From: Sclerotinia nivalis
Lineage: Eukaryota > Ascomycota > Leotiomycetes > Helotiales > Sclerotiniaceae
Length of the DNA stretch: 64,000 bases
Direction: 5' to 3'
Assembly: GCA_029531795.1 (NCBI GenBank)
Contig: JAPEIS010000011.1
Span: 930,001-994,000, forward strand
A program made the position numbers and the translations under genes. Positions within the stretch are counted from its first letter, which is position 1; every line of letters begins with the position of its first letter. Shown piece by piece: positions 33,842 to 44,825 of the stretch. The notes beneath the pieces are model-generated. The model was not told where the DNA came from. It made no database searches and saw only the letters and a list, made by a program, of their open reading frames with translations.

Positions 33842-34284
33842 AAATAGTGGGCATATCATAGTAGGCATATCGGCATATGGGATGGAGTTTTGGTATCTTC
33901 GCCGCATAGCGTGAAATATTTGGGATAACATAACTGTAGGGTTGGTCGGTCACATTGAGGAAATTTATGAAGCTATGAATTACGAAATTGACAAAAGAAT
34001 TGTAACTTACAGGCATCATATGGTTGGTCATAGTTCATACCTATCATACCTATCATACAGTATTGCTTCAAACTAAACAATTCAGTAGTCCTCCCTCTGT
34101 TGATATAAAAGTGTTAATCGCAATTGATAAAATGTGACAATTTTATGGCTTTATCCTTTGAGGCTTTCGGCACCGATGATACCTGCCGATATCAACAGAT
34201 TTGAATACCCAGGTACCTTAAATTACCTATTGAAGCACAGGCCAAACGCGACTTTCTTCATGGATTCTGATCCATGATTTGATA

Positions 34285-34316
<32 letters not shown>

Positions 34317-34573
34317 AAATAAACTCTCCTTTAAGGTTTTATATCTCCGTATTACAACCAACAAACAAGCCAGACCCTAGTCTATTTTTGGAATCAACCT
34401 CCAGCCAGTCTGAAGTGAATTTTTTGGGAAAAAGATTTTAAACAAATGTGATTATCGAAGAATTGAGAAAACGGGGGTTATCAAAAGCCTATTACTCCGT
34501 ACGCCCTGACCAGACTCCCCAGATTTCCCAGCTTCATTGATCCCTCAAAAGTACAAGCACACGACAATACACA
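33842..34573. other. Intergenic with an AAAT microsatellite
   Basis: 732 bp without a gene. An (AAAT)n tract lies at 34284-34323. Confidence 0.6.
34284..34323. repeat. (AAAT)n microsatellite
   Basis: About ten tandem AAAT units, with one shortened unit near the right end. Confidence 0.95.
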
Positions 34574-36769
34574 ATGGATCAAGCAGATATACCTTCGTTG
34601 CTCTCGAGGCTCAACAGTGATGAAGATGCTACGCGCAAGATGGCTGTATTCAAGCTACAATCTTCTATTAATGATCCTTCATTCGCAGATGTGTTTATTT
34701 CCTCGGGAGGCCTCAATATCCTACGTCGATTGATCATGACAACCAATGCAAATACCCTCGCATACTCCCTGCAGAGTCTAAGTCGTTTACTGGAAGTCGA
34801 TATGGGCTGGGAGATATTTGAGTCACAAGGTGCAGGAGAATTGGTCGAACGCGTTGTCGAATTAATCGTTACTCATCCACTGGTTAATATTCTAAGAGGA
34901 GCTATGTCGATATTGGTTGCTATTGTGAGCCATCCACAATCTTCAGGAGGACGTATAAAAATACCAGGCGCATTTGGATTTCGAGCATTGAAACCTGCCG
35001 TTGCGGTTTATCCCCAATTCTTCGAAATGGTCGTCTCACAACTTAATTCTGCGGATCATTTACTATGTGCGAATGCGCTGATGCTTTTGAATGCATTAAT
35101 GCGGGATGCGATCACAAATGACAATGGGCATGGAAAGGATAATGTCAGCAAAAGTAGTGGGACTGGGGAGGAGTGGCCGAAATTCATCAAACGATTACAA
35201 GATTTAGGGGTTATTAAATCTGCATATAATTTGATGCAAAGCTCGGCATTGCAAGACTTGTCGCATGCGCTGTTGGAATTTCAAAGTTTGACCAAGGTTT
35301 TATTAGGAAAGTGGAGGGAGGTGAAGGTGGATTTGGAAAGACCAGAACATCGACGAGCTTTGAAGGGATTACATCTGGCCAGTGCTCCCGAGAAGAGAGA
35401 CGGTAGCAATGGAGCTGTAGCAAAAGTAGAAGGTCCGGAAAATGGAGAAAAGAAAGGGAGTCGGAAACATAATCCTGAGAAGTGGAGGAGATTAGGCTTC
35501 GAGACCGAAAGTCCTGCTTGGGAGTTTGAAACAACTGGATTTCTTGGTATGATGGACTTGACGGATTATGTTAGGAAGAATGAAGATGCGTTTCAAAAGC
35601 TTCTACTGGAGCAATCTTCCAAGCCTCTACACAAAAGGTGCCCCATTGCAAGAGCTAGTCTAATGGTTACATCTATTCTGTATGATCATTTCGATGTTGG
35701 CAAATCAGATGCGGAAGATGCGAAAACCTATCTGGTATTGGATGGGGTTAAGAATTATGATAAGATATTCCGACCTTTACTCCTACAGTGGTCTAGATTA
35801 CACTCATCGAGTTTACAAGCTTTCTTTAGGTTATGGAAAGCCACAGGGGCCGAGCAGGATGACTTCATAAAGGTTGCAGAACTTGTACGAATATTGGTTG
35901 AGCAAGTGGTTGGACAAGCTTCAAGGACAAAAGATGTTCTAGAGGTAGAGGAAGAATTAGCGGAATTCGAGTATTCAAAACTACGAAATCTACAGATGGA
36001 GTTATTGGAACTGACGTTTGAAGATGAATGGGGTCAACATTTACATCAAGTGAGAGATGAACTCAAACATGAAGCTCTTTTATTTGTTAAGGAACAGAGA
36101 ATACGATGTTTACTTCAAGGAGCATGGTTCCCAAGAATAATCCAACCAAAGATCATCAGCGAAGAAGGATCAACCTCTACAAAAAGTTTAGGAAGAAGAA
36201 TACCAACTACAAGTTGGCGCTTCGTCAAACTATCACATAATCGTCGTTTCCTACACTATTTTGATTTCGATCACCAAATGAGCAAAGAACCGACACTGGA
36301 TCAATTACTTGAAAAAATTGATTTAAGCACTGTTAGCTCAGTCGTTTCCAATGTTTCCGCATCCCATGATGATGGCTCGAGTATTTCCAGCTCATCAACT
36401 CTCAAAGATACCAATCCATCATCCAAACCAAATGCCACCACCAAAATCACAATTAATACTTACACCAGCGCCGAAAATAAAACACAACCGGAAGGCACTG
36501 ATCCGGCTGAAAAAGCTATCCTTACTTTAATGCCTCCTACACATAGTCTTGCATCCGAATGGTTGGATGGATTACTCATGTTGTTGAATCAAGCGCCCAT
36601 CACGTCGGAAACTAATAAACTTGTAGGGCTAGTCAGTGAATATGGATTGAAGATTCGCTTGTTGAATGTTAGGTTGGATGATGCTAATGGGTATGGGGGA
36701 CCGCAGGTGGGGGCGGGAAAGGTACCTAGTAGGGAGGGTTTGGATGAGGATTATTATTATGAGGTGTGA
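34574..36769 (+). CDS. ELMO/CED-12 domain protein
   Basis: An intronless frame of 731 codons. ELMO proteins act with DOCK-type exchange factors to activate Rac-like GTPases and guide actin and polarity. The N-terminal 250 residues form Armadillo-like helical repeats (LLSRLNSDEDATRKMAVFKL, LAYSLQSLSRLLE, LLCANALMLLNALM). A Lys/Glu-rich linker follows at about residues 265-305. The ELMO domain sits around residues 315-500 and includes GFLGMMDLTDYVRKN and RCPIARASLMVTSILYDHF. A C-terminal PH-like region begins near residue 545 (SWRFVKLSHNRRFLHYFDF), with a Ser/Thr-rich insert near 600-640, and ends near the acidic C-terminus. Length and domain order match animal and fungal ELMO. A neighbouring DOCK partner is not in the window. 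Confidence 0.85.
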   Translation: MDQADIPSLLSRLNSDEDATRKMAVFKLQSSINDPSFADVFISSGGLNILRRLIMTTNANTLAYSLQSLSRLLEVDMGWEIFESQGAGELVERVVELIVTHPLVNILRGAMSILVAIVSHPQSSGGRIKIPGAFGFRALKPAVAVYPQFFEMVVSQLNSADHLLCANALMLLNALMRDAITNDNGHGKDNVSKSSGTGEEWPKFIKRLQDLGVIKSAYNLMQSSALQDLSHALLEFQSLTKVLLGKWREVKVDLERPEHRRALKGLHLASAPEKRDGSNGAVAKVEGPENGEKKGSRKHNPEKWRRLGFETESPAWEFETTGFLGMMDLTDYVRKNEDAFQKLLLEQSSKPLHKRCPIARASLMVTSILYDHFDVGKSDAEDAKTYLVLDGVKNYDKIFRPLLLQWSRLHSSSLQAFFRLWKATGAEQDDFIKVAELVRILVEQVVGQASRTKDVLEVEEELAEFEYSKLRNLQMELLELTFEDEWGQHLHQVRDELKHEALLFVKEQRIRCLLQGAWFPRIIQPKIISEEGSTSTKSLGRRIPTTSWRFVKLSHNRRFLHYFDFDHQMSKEPTLDQLLEKIDLSTVSSVVSNVSASHDDGSSISSSSTLKDTNPSSKPNATTKITINTYTSAENKTQPEGTDPAEKAILTLMPPTHSLASEWLDGLLMLLNQAPITSETNKLVGLVSEYGLKIRLLNVRLDDANGYGGPQVGAGKVPSREGLDEDYYYEV

Positions 36770-37278
36770 GGTGAGGGATGGTGTTTGAGGGGTGAGAGGT
36801 GGTTGGATTGTACTTTTATTTGTATGAATAGGAAAAAGGGCGCAGAGAAGTGGAAACTAGGAATTGGAGAAGCAGCGATAAAAGGTGCGGATGATAGCGT
36901 TTTTCTTTTTTTTTTTTTTTTTTATCACTTTTGGCACTTCCAGATACAGTACTTTTCTTTGTAATGATACCCTGGGGTTGGTTTATTGGTTTATTGGGAT
37001 ACTTTGGTAGTATGGATGGATGGATGGATGATTTGGTGCTTTAGGTATCTAGTATTCTAGGGCCGAAAATCATACATGGTGGTAAATAAATTAGAAATTA
37101 GAATCAAAATGGATAATTATTATATGTTGTGTTGCGGCTTGGAATTTGTATATTGTTGTTGTGTTGTGTTGTGAATCTGTGAATCTGTGAAGATTTGAAT
37201 ATTTGAATATTTTTGAGTGAGGGATGGGATGAATGTTATGTATACCTACCATGATGAAAGTCAAATAGAAGGGGAGTT
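36770..37278. other. Intergenic between ELMO gene and the repeat array
   Basis: Includes a T-tract at about 36904-36923 and TGGA repeats near 37013-37028. No gene. Confidence 0.55.
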
Positions 37279-39480
37279 TTGGTTGCACATCTTTATTCTT
37301 GCCCAGGAGTTGGTGTGATACCAAGATACTCCGGCGTGATGTTTTATCAAAGTCTAAATGAAAGAAGGGACTTTTGTTGCATATCGTTTTTCTTGCCCAG
37401 AGAATACGGCGTCATACCAAATGCAGTGTGATACTAATGAGAGATACCAAGATACTCCGGCGTGATATTTTATCAAAGTTTAAATCGAAAAGACTTTTGT
37501 TGCATATCTTTATTTTTGTCTAGAGGGTTGATATGATATTAAATGTGATGCTAAGTGTGATATCAAGATATTTTGATATGATATTAAAATATTTTGATCA
37601 AAGTTTAAGTAGAAGGGAAGTTATTGTTGCATATCTATATTCTTGCCTAGAGGTCGGTGTCATACCAAGTGTGATGAAAGTCTAAATCGGAAAGGCTTTT
37701 GTTGCATATCGATATTCTTGCCCAGAGAATACGGTGTCATACTAAGTGCAGTGTGATACTGACGGGGAATACCAAGATATTTTGGTATGATATTCCATGA
37801 AAGTCTAAATGGAAAAAAAGGATTTTTGTTGCATATCTTTCTTTCTGCCCAGAGATCAATGTATAATACCAAGATACTCCGGTGAGATACTTTGATATTA
37901 GCTCTATATATAAACGGAATTTGTTGCATATCGATTTTCTTGCCCAGATACCATTGTGATACCAAGACATTCCAGTATGATATTTTTTGAAAGTTTAAAT
38001 AGAAAAAGAAATTTTGGTTGCACATCTTTGTTTCTGCCCAGAGACCAATGTATGATGTTAAATCTGTAGTATGATACTAGTGAGAGATACCGAGATACCG
38101 AGATGCTCCGGTGAGATACTTTGATACTAGCTTTATATATAAATGGAATTTGTTGCATATCTTTCTTTCTGCCCAGAGACCAATGTATAATATCAAGATT
38201 TGATGTGGTATTGGTGGATACCAAGAGTACAGAAGAGATCATTGTTGCATGTTGTTTTCCTTGCCTAGAAAGTTTGGTGCACTAGTTTGTATATCAAGGC
38301 TTTTTATTGCAGATCTTCCTTTTTGCTTAGAGGCCGGATGTGATACCAAGATTTGATGTGGTATTGGTGGATACCAAGAGTACAGAAGAGATCATTGTTG
38401 CATGTCGTTTTCTTTGCCTAGAAAGTTTGGTGCATTGGTTTGTATATCAAGGCTTTTTATTGCAGATCTTCCTTTTTGCTTAGAGGCCGGATGTGATACC
38501 AAGATTTGATATGGTATTGGTGCATATTAAGAATACAAAAGAGGATTTTGTTAGATTTTTGTTGCATATCGATTTTCTTGCCTAGAAAGTTTGATGCATT
38601 AGTTTGAATATCAAGGTCTTTTGTTGCATGTCGTTTTTCTTGCCTAGAAAACTTAATGCATTGGTTTGTATATCAAGGCTTTGTGTTGCATGTCTTCCTT
38701 TTTGCCTAGAGATCGAATGTAATGCTAAGATATGAAGAATGTCTTTTGTTGCATATCGGGATTTTTGCCTAGAAAGTTTGATGCATTAGTTTGTATATCG
38801 AGATCTTTTATTGCAGGTCTTCCTTTTCATTTAGAGATCGAATATAATATTAGGATACAAGGATGTTTTTTGTTGCCTATCGATTTTCTTGCCCAGGGAA
38901 ATCGGTATGGAACTTTGGCTTTCTATTGCATATCTTCCTTTTTGCCTAGAGGCCAGGTGTGATACCAAGAGTATAGAAGAGATTTCTGTTGCACATCTGT
39001 ATTCTTGCCCAGAGGCCGGATGTGATGCTAAGATAGGAGGATGTTTTTCGTTGCATATCTGTATTCTTGCCCAGGGGATTTGGTGTGGAACTCTAATGTA
39101 ATAGTTTAATTTCACAGGCTTTTGTTGCACGTCTTCCTTTTTGCCTAGAGATCGATATGATGCCAAGATATAAAGAATGTCTTTTGTTGCAAATCTATAT
39201 TCTTGCCCAGGGAATTCAGTGTGGAACTCTGGTGTAATAATTTAATTTCCATGACTTTTGTTGCATATCTCTATCTCTGCCCAGGGAATCTACTGCACTA
39301 GTTTCTATAAAAAGGACTTTATTTCACATCTTGCTTTTCGCCCAGAGAGTTCGGTGTATTCATGGTATCTTCGTGTTGTAGATAATTCCGAGTTTGATCG
39401 ACAGATCCACACCTTGGCTTTTCTTTTCTTTTCTTAGGGATACCAAGGACTTTTGTGTTGTATTGTTCCTTTTGCCCAGA
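37279..39480. repeat. Degenerate tandem array, about 27 copies of a ~30-bp core
   Basis: Each copy has TTTGTTGCATATC, a variable T-rich spacer of about six bases, then CTTGCCCAGAG or close variants (CCTAGAG, CTCAGAG). Copies begin near 37281, 37371, 37496, 37623, 37698, 37826, 37920, 38014, 38149, 38241, 38308, 38394, 38457, 38563, 38622, 38683, 38745, 38809, 38869, 38923, 38981, 39046, 39120, 39182, 39256, 39317 and 39450. Spacing varies from about 54 to 150 bp, because intervening DNA (often GTGATACCAAGATACTCCGG-like) is partly deleted. A nearly exact 150-bp unit is duplicated at 38175-38500. Long open frames on both strands exist only because the repeat lacks stops in places; the peptide shifts frame from copy to copy, so I regard it as non-coding. 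Confidence 0.85.
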
Positions 39481-40541
39481 GAGATCGGTGTGTTGTTTGG
39501 TGTCTTGGTGTCTTGGTTATGGAAAATGTCAAGCTCCTTGGCTTTTTTGGGTGACGGTGTACCCATGTGTGGCATTGAGAAAGTAGAGGGTTTCTTCAAT
39601 AGATTTGAATTTCCATGGTGATTTGAGGCCGATGGTATCAATCAATTTATCTACAAATTTGTACTTAGGCTGGTTACTATCCTATCGAGTCCAAACAATC
39701 GAATTCTCGAAATTCGATAAAAACCACCACTTCCTTCTTAACAAAATCGCCAATCGATGCCAAATGCCAAGCCCAAGCAAGCCCTTGGCAATCAAAAACA
39801 ATCAAATCACCAAGATAACCGGAGCGATACAAAAACAAAAACACAAAACACAGCTAAAATGCTAGGCGTAAATGTCGAGATGCAACAAAGACGAAAAAGA
39901 GGTCAAATCAGAGAATTAGAGGAATTGCAGTAGATGCAGTGGACGGAAATATTAACGGAAAAATTGAGGTGTTTCAAGCTTTTGGCTAATGTAACGTAAA
40001 GGTTATGGTCAAAAGTTAAAATCCCCCTTCCGCTTGCCGAGATGCCGCGTCTAAACTCTATGTTTCTGTGGAAGGACCCTAGGACCCTGGATTGTTTTTT
40101 GAGGAAATTTATACTTGGCGCATGGTCAATCTATTGATGTGTTGATCTTGGCATTCGTTGTTATTACTTGTATTTCGGTCTTTGGAGTCTTGGGTATTGA
40201 TTTTGATAAAATGAGATCGGGGTTAAGGTTAATGGATGAGGTTGGTGGGAAGTCCAAGATAATGATTGAAATTCGAAAGGAGGTTAGACGATTTACCGAA
40301 ATTAATCCACCGGAGTGCAATAAGACAGGGGACGGATTGGTCTATTGGGTTCTTGCTATTGCGGTTCTGGGGGGTATGAAGGATCTTCGCATGTACTTGC
40401 TTTTCCGAGCTTTAGTGTAATATTTTTTATACTCAAAGTTTTATATCTTCATTTGCAATTGGTGGTATTGATATCGAAGTAACACCATACCACACCACAC
40501 AACACCACCATTTACCATCAACACAACAATACCAAATCAAA
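39481..40541. other. Intergenic before the MAPEG gene
   Basis: Contains an open frame at 40115-40420 (101 codons) with hydrophobic segments at both ends. I cannot assign or confirm it. The rest has no gene. Confidence 0.45.
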
Positions 40542-41009
40542 ATGGTCTCACCAATCCCCACCCTCCTAACAACCCAATTCCTCCTCTCCCACCTCCTCCA
40601 ATCCCCACGTCTTCCCCGACGCTCCCTCCACAAAACCTCCAACGTCGCCCCCCGTCAAGATCTCACCCATTTCCCCACCAAAGATCTCTCACCATCAACT
40701 ATCAACATGTTATTACGCTGGGAAGCAGCACAACAAAACGCCATGGATAATTTCCCGATCTTTGTTGCCGCGGTCCTATTTGCTAGTTTTAAGGGTGTGA
40801 GTGAGGACACCGTTGCAAGCGCGGGTTGGTGTTATGTTGGGGCCAGGTTGGCGTATTGGGTTAGTTATGTGGTGGTTGAGAGGGTTAAGTGGAGTTTTGC
40901 TAGGAGTGTGTTTTGGTGGGTGGGGAATGGAGTTTGTTTTTGGTTGTTGAGGGAGGGGGGGAGGGCCTGGGTTGATGGTGGGATTGGGGTTCGAGGGGAA
41001 GGAAGATGA
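40542..41009 (+). CDS. MAPEG family membrane protein
   Basis: An intronless frame of 155 codons, a normal length for the MAPEG family (membrane-associated proteins in eicosanoid and glutathione metabolism). The N-terminal helix begins PIPTLLTTQFLLSHLLQS. The family core follows as RWEAAQQNAMDNFPIFVAAV, which matches the RxxxAHxNxxENxPxF pattern, with Gln replacing His. Two or three more hydrophobic helices run to the C-terminus (VASAGWCYVGARLAYWVSYV, SFARSVFWWVGNGVCFWLL). Fungal members are usually small ER or mitochondrial membrane proteins of uncertain substrate; some have glutathione transferase activity. GC content is higher than that of its neighbours in the first 150 bp. Substrate is unknown. 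Confidence 0.8.
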   Translation: MVSPIPTLLTTQFLLSHLLQSPRLPRRSLHKTSNVAPRQDLTHFPTKDLSPSTINMLLRWEAAQQNAMDNFPIFVAAVLFASFKGVSEDTVASAGWCYVGARLAYWVSYVVVERVKWSFARSVFWWVGNGVCFWLLREGGRAWVDGGIGVRGEGR

Positions 41010-43491
41010 GGATGGAAAGATGGGATCCCCGAGGGGAATGGATCTCAGAAATTGAGAGGTTCAGTTTAGTACTTGCTCCACCGAGATGGGAAGAGAACTG
41101 TCCGGATTGAAAGAGGTCTTATTACAATCTCCGTCAGAAATATATCTACAGAGTTTATCCACCAAATCATCCATCATCAAAACGCCATATCAAACTCGAA
41201 CGCCCACAATTTCCATATAAAACAACATATCAAGAATCACAATCCATATTCAATCCCACCACCAAGCATTGAACCACCCAAACTCCCTACGAACCATATA
41301 TTCCACTCATACCGATTAAGGGAATCCGCAATGGGAATCTTGAAGTACTTACTCCATAATATCCTTTCAAATTTCTAAACCTGAGCCAAAACATTAACCT
41401 ATTGGCCAAACTCAAATTTTCTACGACGTCCACCGCACCTTCCCTGATTAAATCACTTGGTTCCCTGGGCGGAATTTATGATGTGCAACAAATGGCTTCC
41501 TTTTTTCCTTGTAGGTATTATGGGTATTTTGGATGGGTTAGTGGATGATATGATATTATATGATATGATGTTAAGTACTAGGTATTCAGGGATAGGAATT
41601 GCAAATGGATGGATGATGTAGGGTAGGTAATGTGAGGAGAATATGTAGTGACTTAGTAGGAAGAAGTATCAGGCTCTAGAGCTCTGGATTGATATTTCAA
41701 GCAGGCCTTATAGGTCATTTTCAGATATCAAAACCACCAAGCCTTCACAATCAAGCTTAGTAGTTTCGACTCTCGAGGTTCCATCTCTCATGTTGTGTAA
41801 CACGCCGCACACTACAAGTAGTTGGAACTGGGATGTGGGTTTGGGTGAGAGATGGGGGGTGGAAGATTCTTGTGTAGTGTATTATGAGAATTGGATACCG
41901 GTAGGAAGATTGTTCATTGTATACCTGGATTTCGGAGGGGTTTTTAGGTTGTTTGGTAATTCGCTAGAATGTAAAGGATGAAATATACAGACACCGAATA
42001 AGATGAACAAGAAAGATAACTCATACCTAGTAACGGGTATACTTCTATAATTAATCGATGAGATATAATCAAGATTTATATTTTCCTATAGATAATGGAG
42101 AGATATATATGATGATGTGGGGAATATATTTACACTCACATTTATATTCATCTATTCTTAGATATTAATCATACCCCATATCATCAACTTTAAAGATACG
42201 ATTCAAATCATATCAGATTCACTTCTTTCCTCTACTCGAATTCTTTAGCTAATAATAAGTACCTGAGATACTAAATAATATTAAGATTTTGAGCCAAATC
42301 CTTCCCACTACTTGAAATTATACATCAACTCCCGAGTCTTGAATTTCCTCCACTATTTCTAATCACTATTTTTCATTCTGTTGTATATCTGAATACCTAT
42401 ATCTATATAGGTATATGGGTATAGGTCTATGGACATGAGATGGGATGAGATGAGATGAGGAAGCGGATTGTGGATCTAAGAATAAGCGGTGGAGTTGAAT
42501 GTCATGTTAATTCAATACTAGGTAGGTAGGTAAACGAGGTATTACATATTCAGCACCAGCACCAGCATCCTATTACTCCCCCCCCGGCTCCCCCCCCCTC
42601 TCTTTCTGTACCGAAATATCAGAATACCCACCTAATCAAAACTTGAAAACAAATAAATATCAACATATCATACCATCTCAAGCTCCCGAGTGTCGTTTTA
42701 TAAAATCTCACCTAACACACTACCACGCAAACTTCCATTTAGATCTTAGTACTATAAGATACCTAGAATAGGATAGTATTAGAGAATCCAAGAACCGTAG
42801 CTTCAAGCTATTAAGCGTCAGGGCTCTATAGTATACAGTGTCATTCACTGTTCTATTCCCGCTACGAGAGTGAATATGGAGATTGAGTCTTCTGATTTGT
42901 AGGGTGAATTTCTGTCTGTATCCCATCTAATCCAAGCTAAGTAGTCACAGCCGAGTAGGCATGAAGGACTGTTCGGTATTGATATAGTGAATTAGGATAT
43001 TTTCGTCTCTGGTTCTCCAGCAGACACATTTTATGTACTCACTTGAAACTAGGTACCAAAATGCATATATAGATGATTTAGATATAAAGACCGCACGTAA
43101 CCCCGAACTACTATAATATTGAATGAATAACATTCAAAATTCCGAGTCTTATTTAGATCATCAGTATTCCCAGACGTTCCGTGACTCAGATCCCAGAGTC
43201 CGTGAAGATAGACAGGGTGTGTCAAGCCAATATAGCGAAATGATGTATTGGCCAAAATGGTGTTTTTGCACAAGACTGTTACAAATACCAATTCCAATTC
43301 AATTGTGACGATTTCTATATGACTTTTATCCTATCCCTTATATTTCAACTCCTCTTTGGTATAACTTTCCCAAAACGCCTTTCTATATTCTTTTTGGATC
43401 CTCTTTAGCTAGAACTAACCATGGTTCTAGCTAAGGTTTGAGAGATCATCACCTACAGCCTAGAATTCAAAATCCTTTGCTTGGTTTCCGC
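41010..43491. other. AT-rich intergenic, 2.5 kb
   Basis: No supportable gene on either strand. A cytosine-rich tract (two runs of eight or more C) lies at about 42579-42599, and short GATGA and GTAGGTAG repeats occur. Probably the intergenic interval between convergent genes. Confidence 0.5.
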
Positions 43492-44825
43492 TCAGCTTGA
43501 GGTCTCCGCTGGTTTTGTGGCACCCTTTCCTTGGTTTTCTACCAATCTCTGCATAAACATGTTAGTAAACGCCTTTCCCGTTGAGTTATAAAGAAGTACT
43601 AACCAAAAGATTTCTCAAAAGAACCGCGATGGTAACTTTTCCAATTGATGGTACATAAATTGAAGCCTTCTCCTTCACAGCAGGACCATCAAAATTCTTT
43701 TGAGATGAAAAATTGATACAGACAGCTCCATCTCTTATCAACTCGGTATTAACCTTGAATCTCTCTCCTGGAACACCAGAGATGACAACATCACTCTTTG
43801 GCAAACATTCATCATTCTTCATCCCTTCCATATCGTGAACCTCGTGATGTACTTTCTTGATCCCTTTGCCACGAGTGAAAAGCTTCACTCCATCAAGATC
43901 GCATGAATAGACCGTAGCACCATCATTCGCAAGTAAAGCAGCTAATGGACGTCCAACAACCTCGGAGCGATTGAATACAGTGATTGTCTTTCCGTATAAA
44001 CGATTCCCATATGGCAAAACCGAGTTATAAATTTGTAGATGTTCGAGAACTTTAACAACGGCTAAAGGTGTGCAAGGTAAAATCGACTTTTTAGTATTGT
44101 GAGGAGCGTCGAGAAATCGAATGTTTTGGTACATGTTGAAACGGTAGGTATGTGCCAATCCTTCTACATCTTTGTTCAAGGCAACAATTTGTTGAATATA
44201 TCCATCTTGGAGAGAAGGTGCGGGAAAAATTGGGTAGTATACAATGATACCATGGATGGAATCGTCGTTGTTTGCTTTTAGGATTTCGTCTTCGATCTCT
44301 TCTTTGGTGAACTTTCGGAGCTCAAAGTCGAAACCACTGCAGACAAGTCAGTGCGTGCAAATATCGAAGCGCAAGTTATTGCGCTGTTCGATATATCGGG
44401 AGATGATCCAATTCTTCAGACGAGAAGATTGGTAGGATGCGAGCCCAAGTAAAGTTCCTTTCCCTCTTAGGGAATTGTGGTTTGATATTCATCCTCCTAT
44501 GATATCCAGGCATTCTGATCTTCGCACCTCCAATTTGGCGTCATTTTTCAGGCCAATCATCGGTCTTGAGTGTCGCAAATACGCAGATGTAGAGACTCTC
44601 GTGTATAGCAAATAAGATAGGGAAAAATACTCACTTCTCAATGCATGTTGCCATTGACCAGTCTGCATATTGTTGAGCTGCAGGATCTTCATTTGCCAGC
44701 AATCCAACAAGCTTAGGTTTGAAAGATAGTTTCTTCAGGTCTGTTGAAACTTCTCCAAGTAACTTTTTTGCAATTCCCTGGGCCAAGATAACCTTGCAGG
44801 TAGCTGGGACAGGAGGAGATGCCAT
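43492..44825 (-). CDS. MTD1: MTD1, NAD-dependent 5,10-methylenetetrahydrofolate dehydrogenase
   Basis: Three minus-strand exons: 44825-44635, 44336-43604 and 43548-43492 (326 residues). The enzyme is cytosolic and oxidises methylene-THF to methenyl-THF with NAD+, linking one-carbon units to purine synthesis. The sequence follows yeast MTD1 through its length: VGLLANEDPAAQQYADW, an NGFDFELRKF segment made across the first splice, DDSIHGIIVYYPIF, KDVEGLAHTYRFNMYQN, KSILPCTPLAVVKVLE, GNRLYGKTITVFNRSEVVGR and EKASIYVPSIGKVTIAVLLRN. The dinucleotide-binding motif lies in the NRSEVVGRPLAALL region. The first intron is 298 bp, unusually long here, and contains a short open frame that I take as chance. 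The last exon supplies only LVENQGKGATKPAETSS. The start at 44825 gives a normal cytosolic N-terminus. Confidence 0.94.

Noticed and set aside
37279..39480. CRISPR-like appearance of the array
   Set aside because: Copies are degenerate, spacing is irregular, spacers are related to each other, and the genome is eukaryotic.
37091..39641. Several open frames on both strands over the repeat array
   Set aside because: The encoded peptide (LGKKIDMQQ, GQENRYAT, ARKSICNK) is the same repeat in three different frames, so reading frame is not conserved and coding is unlikely.
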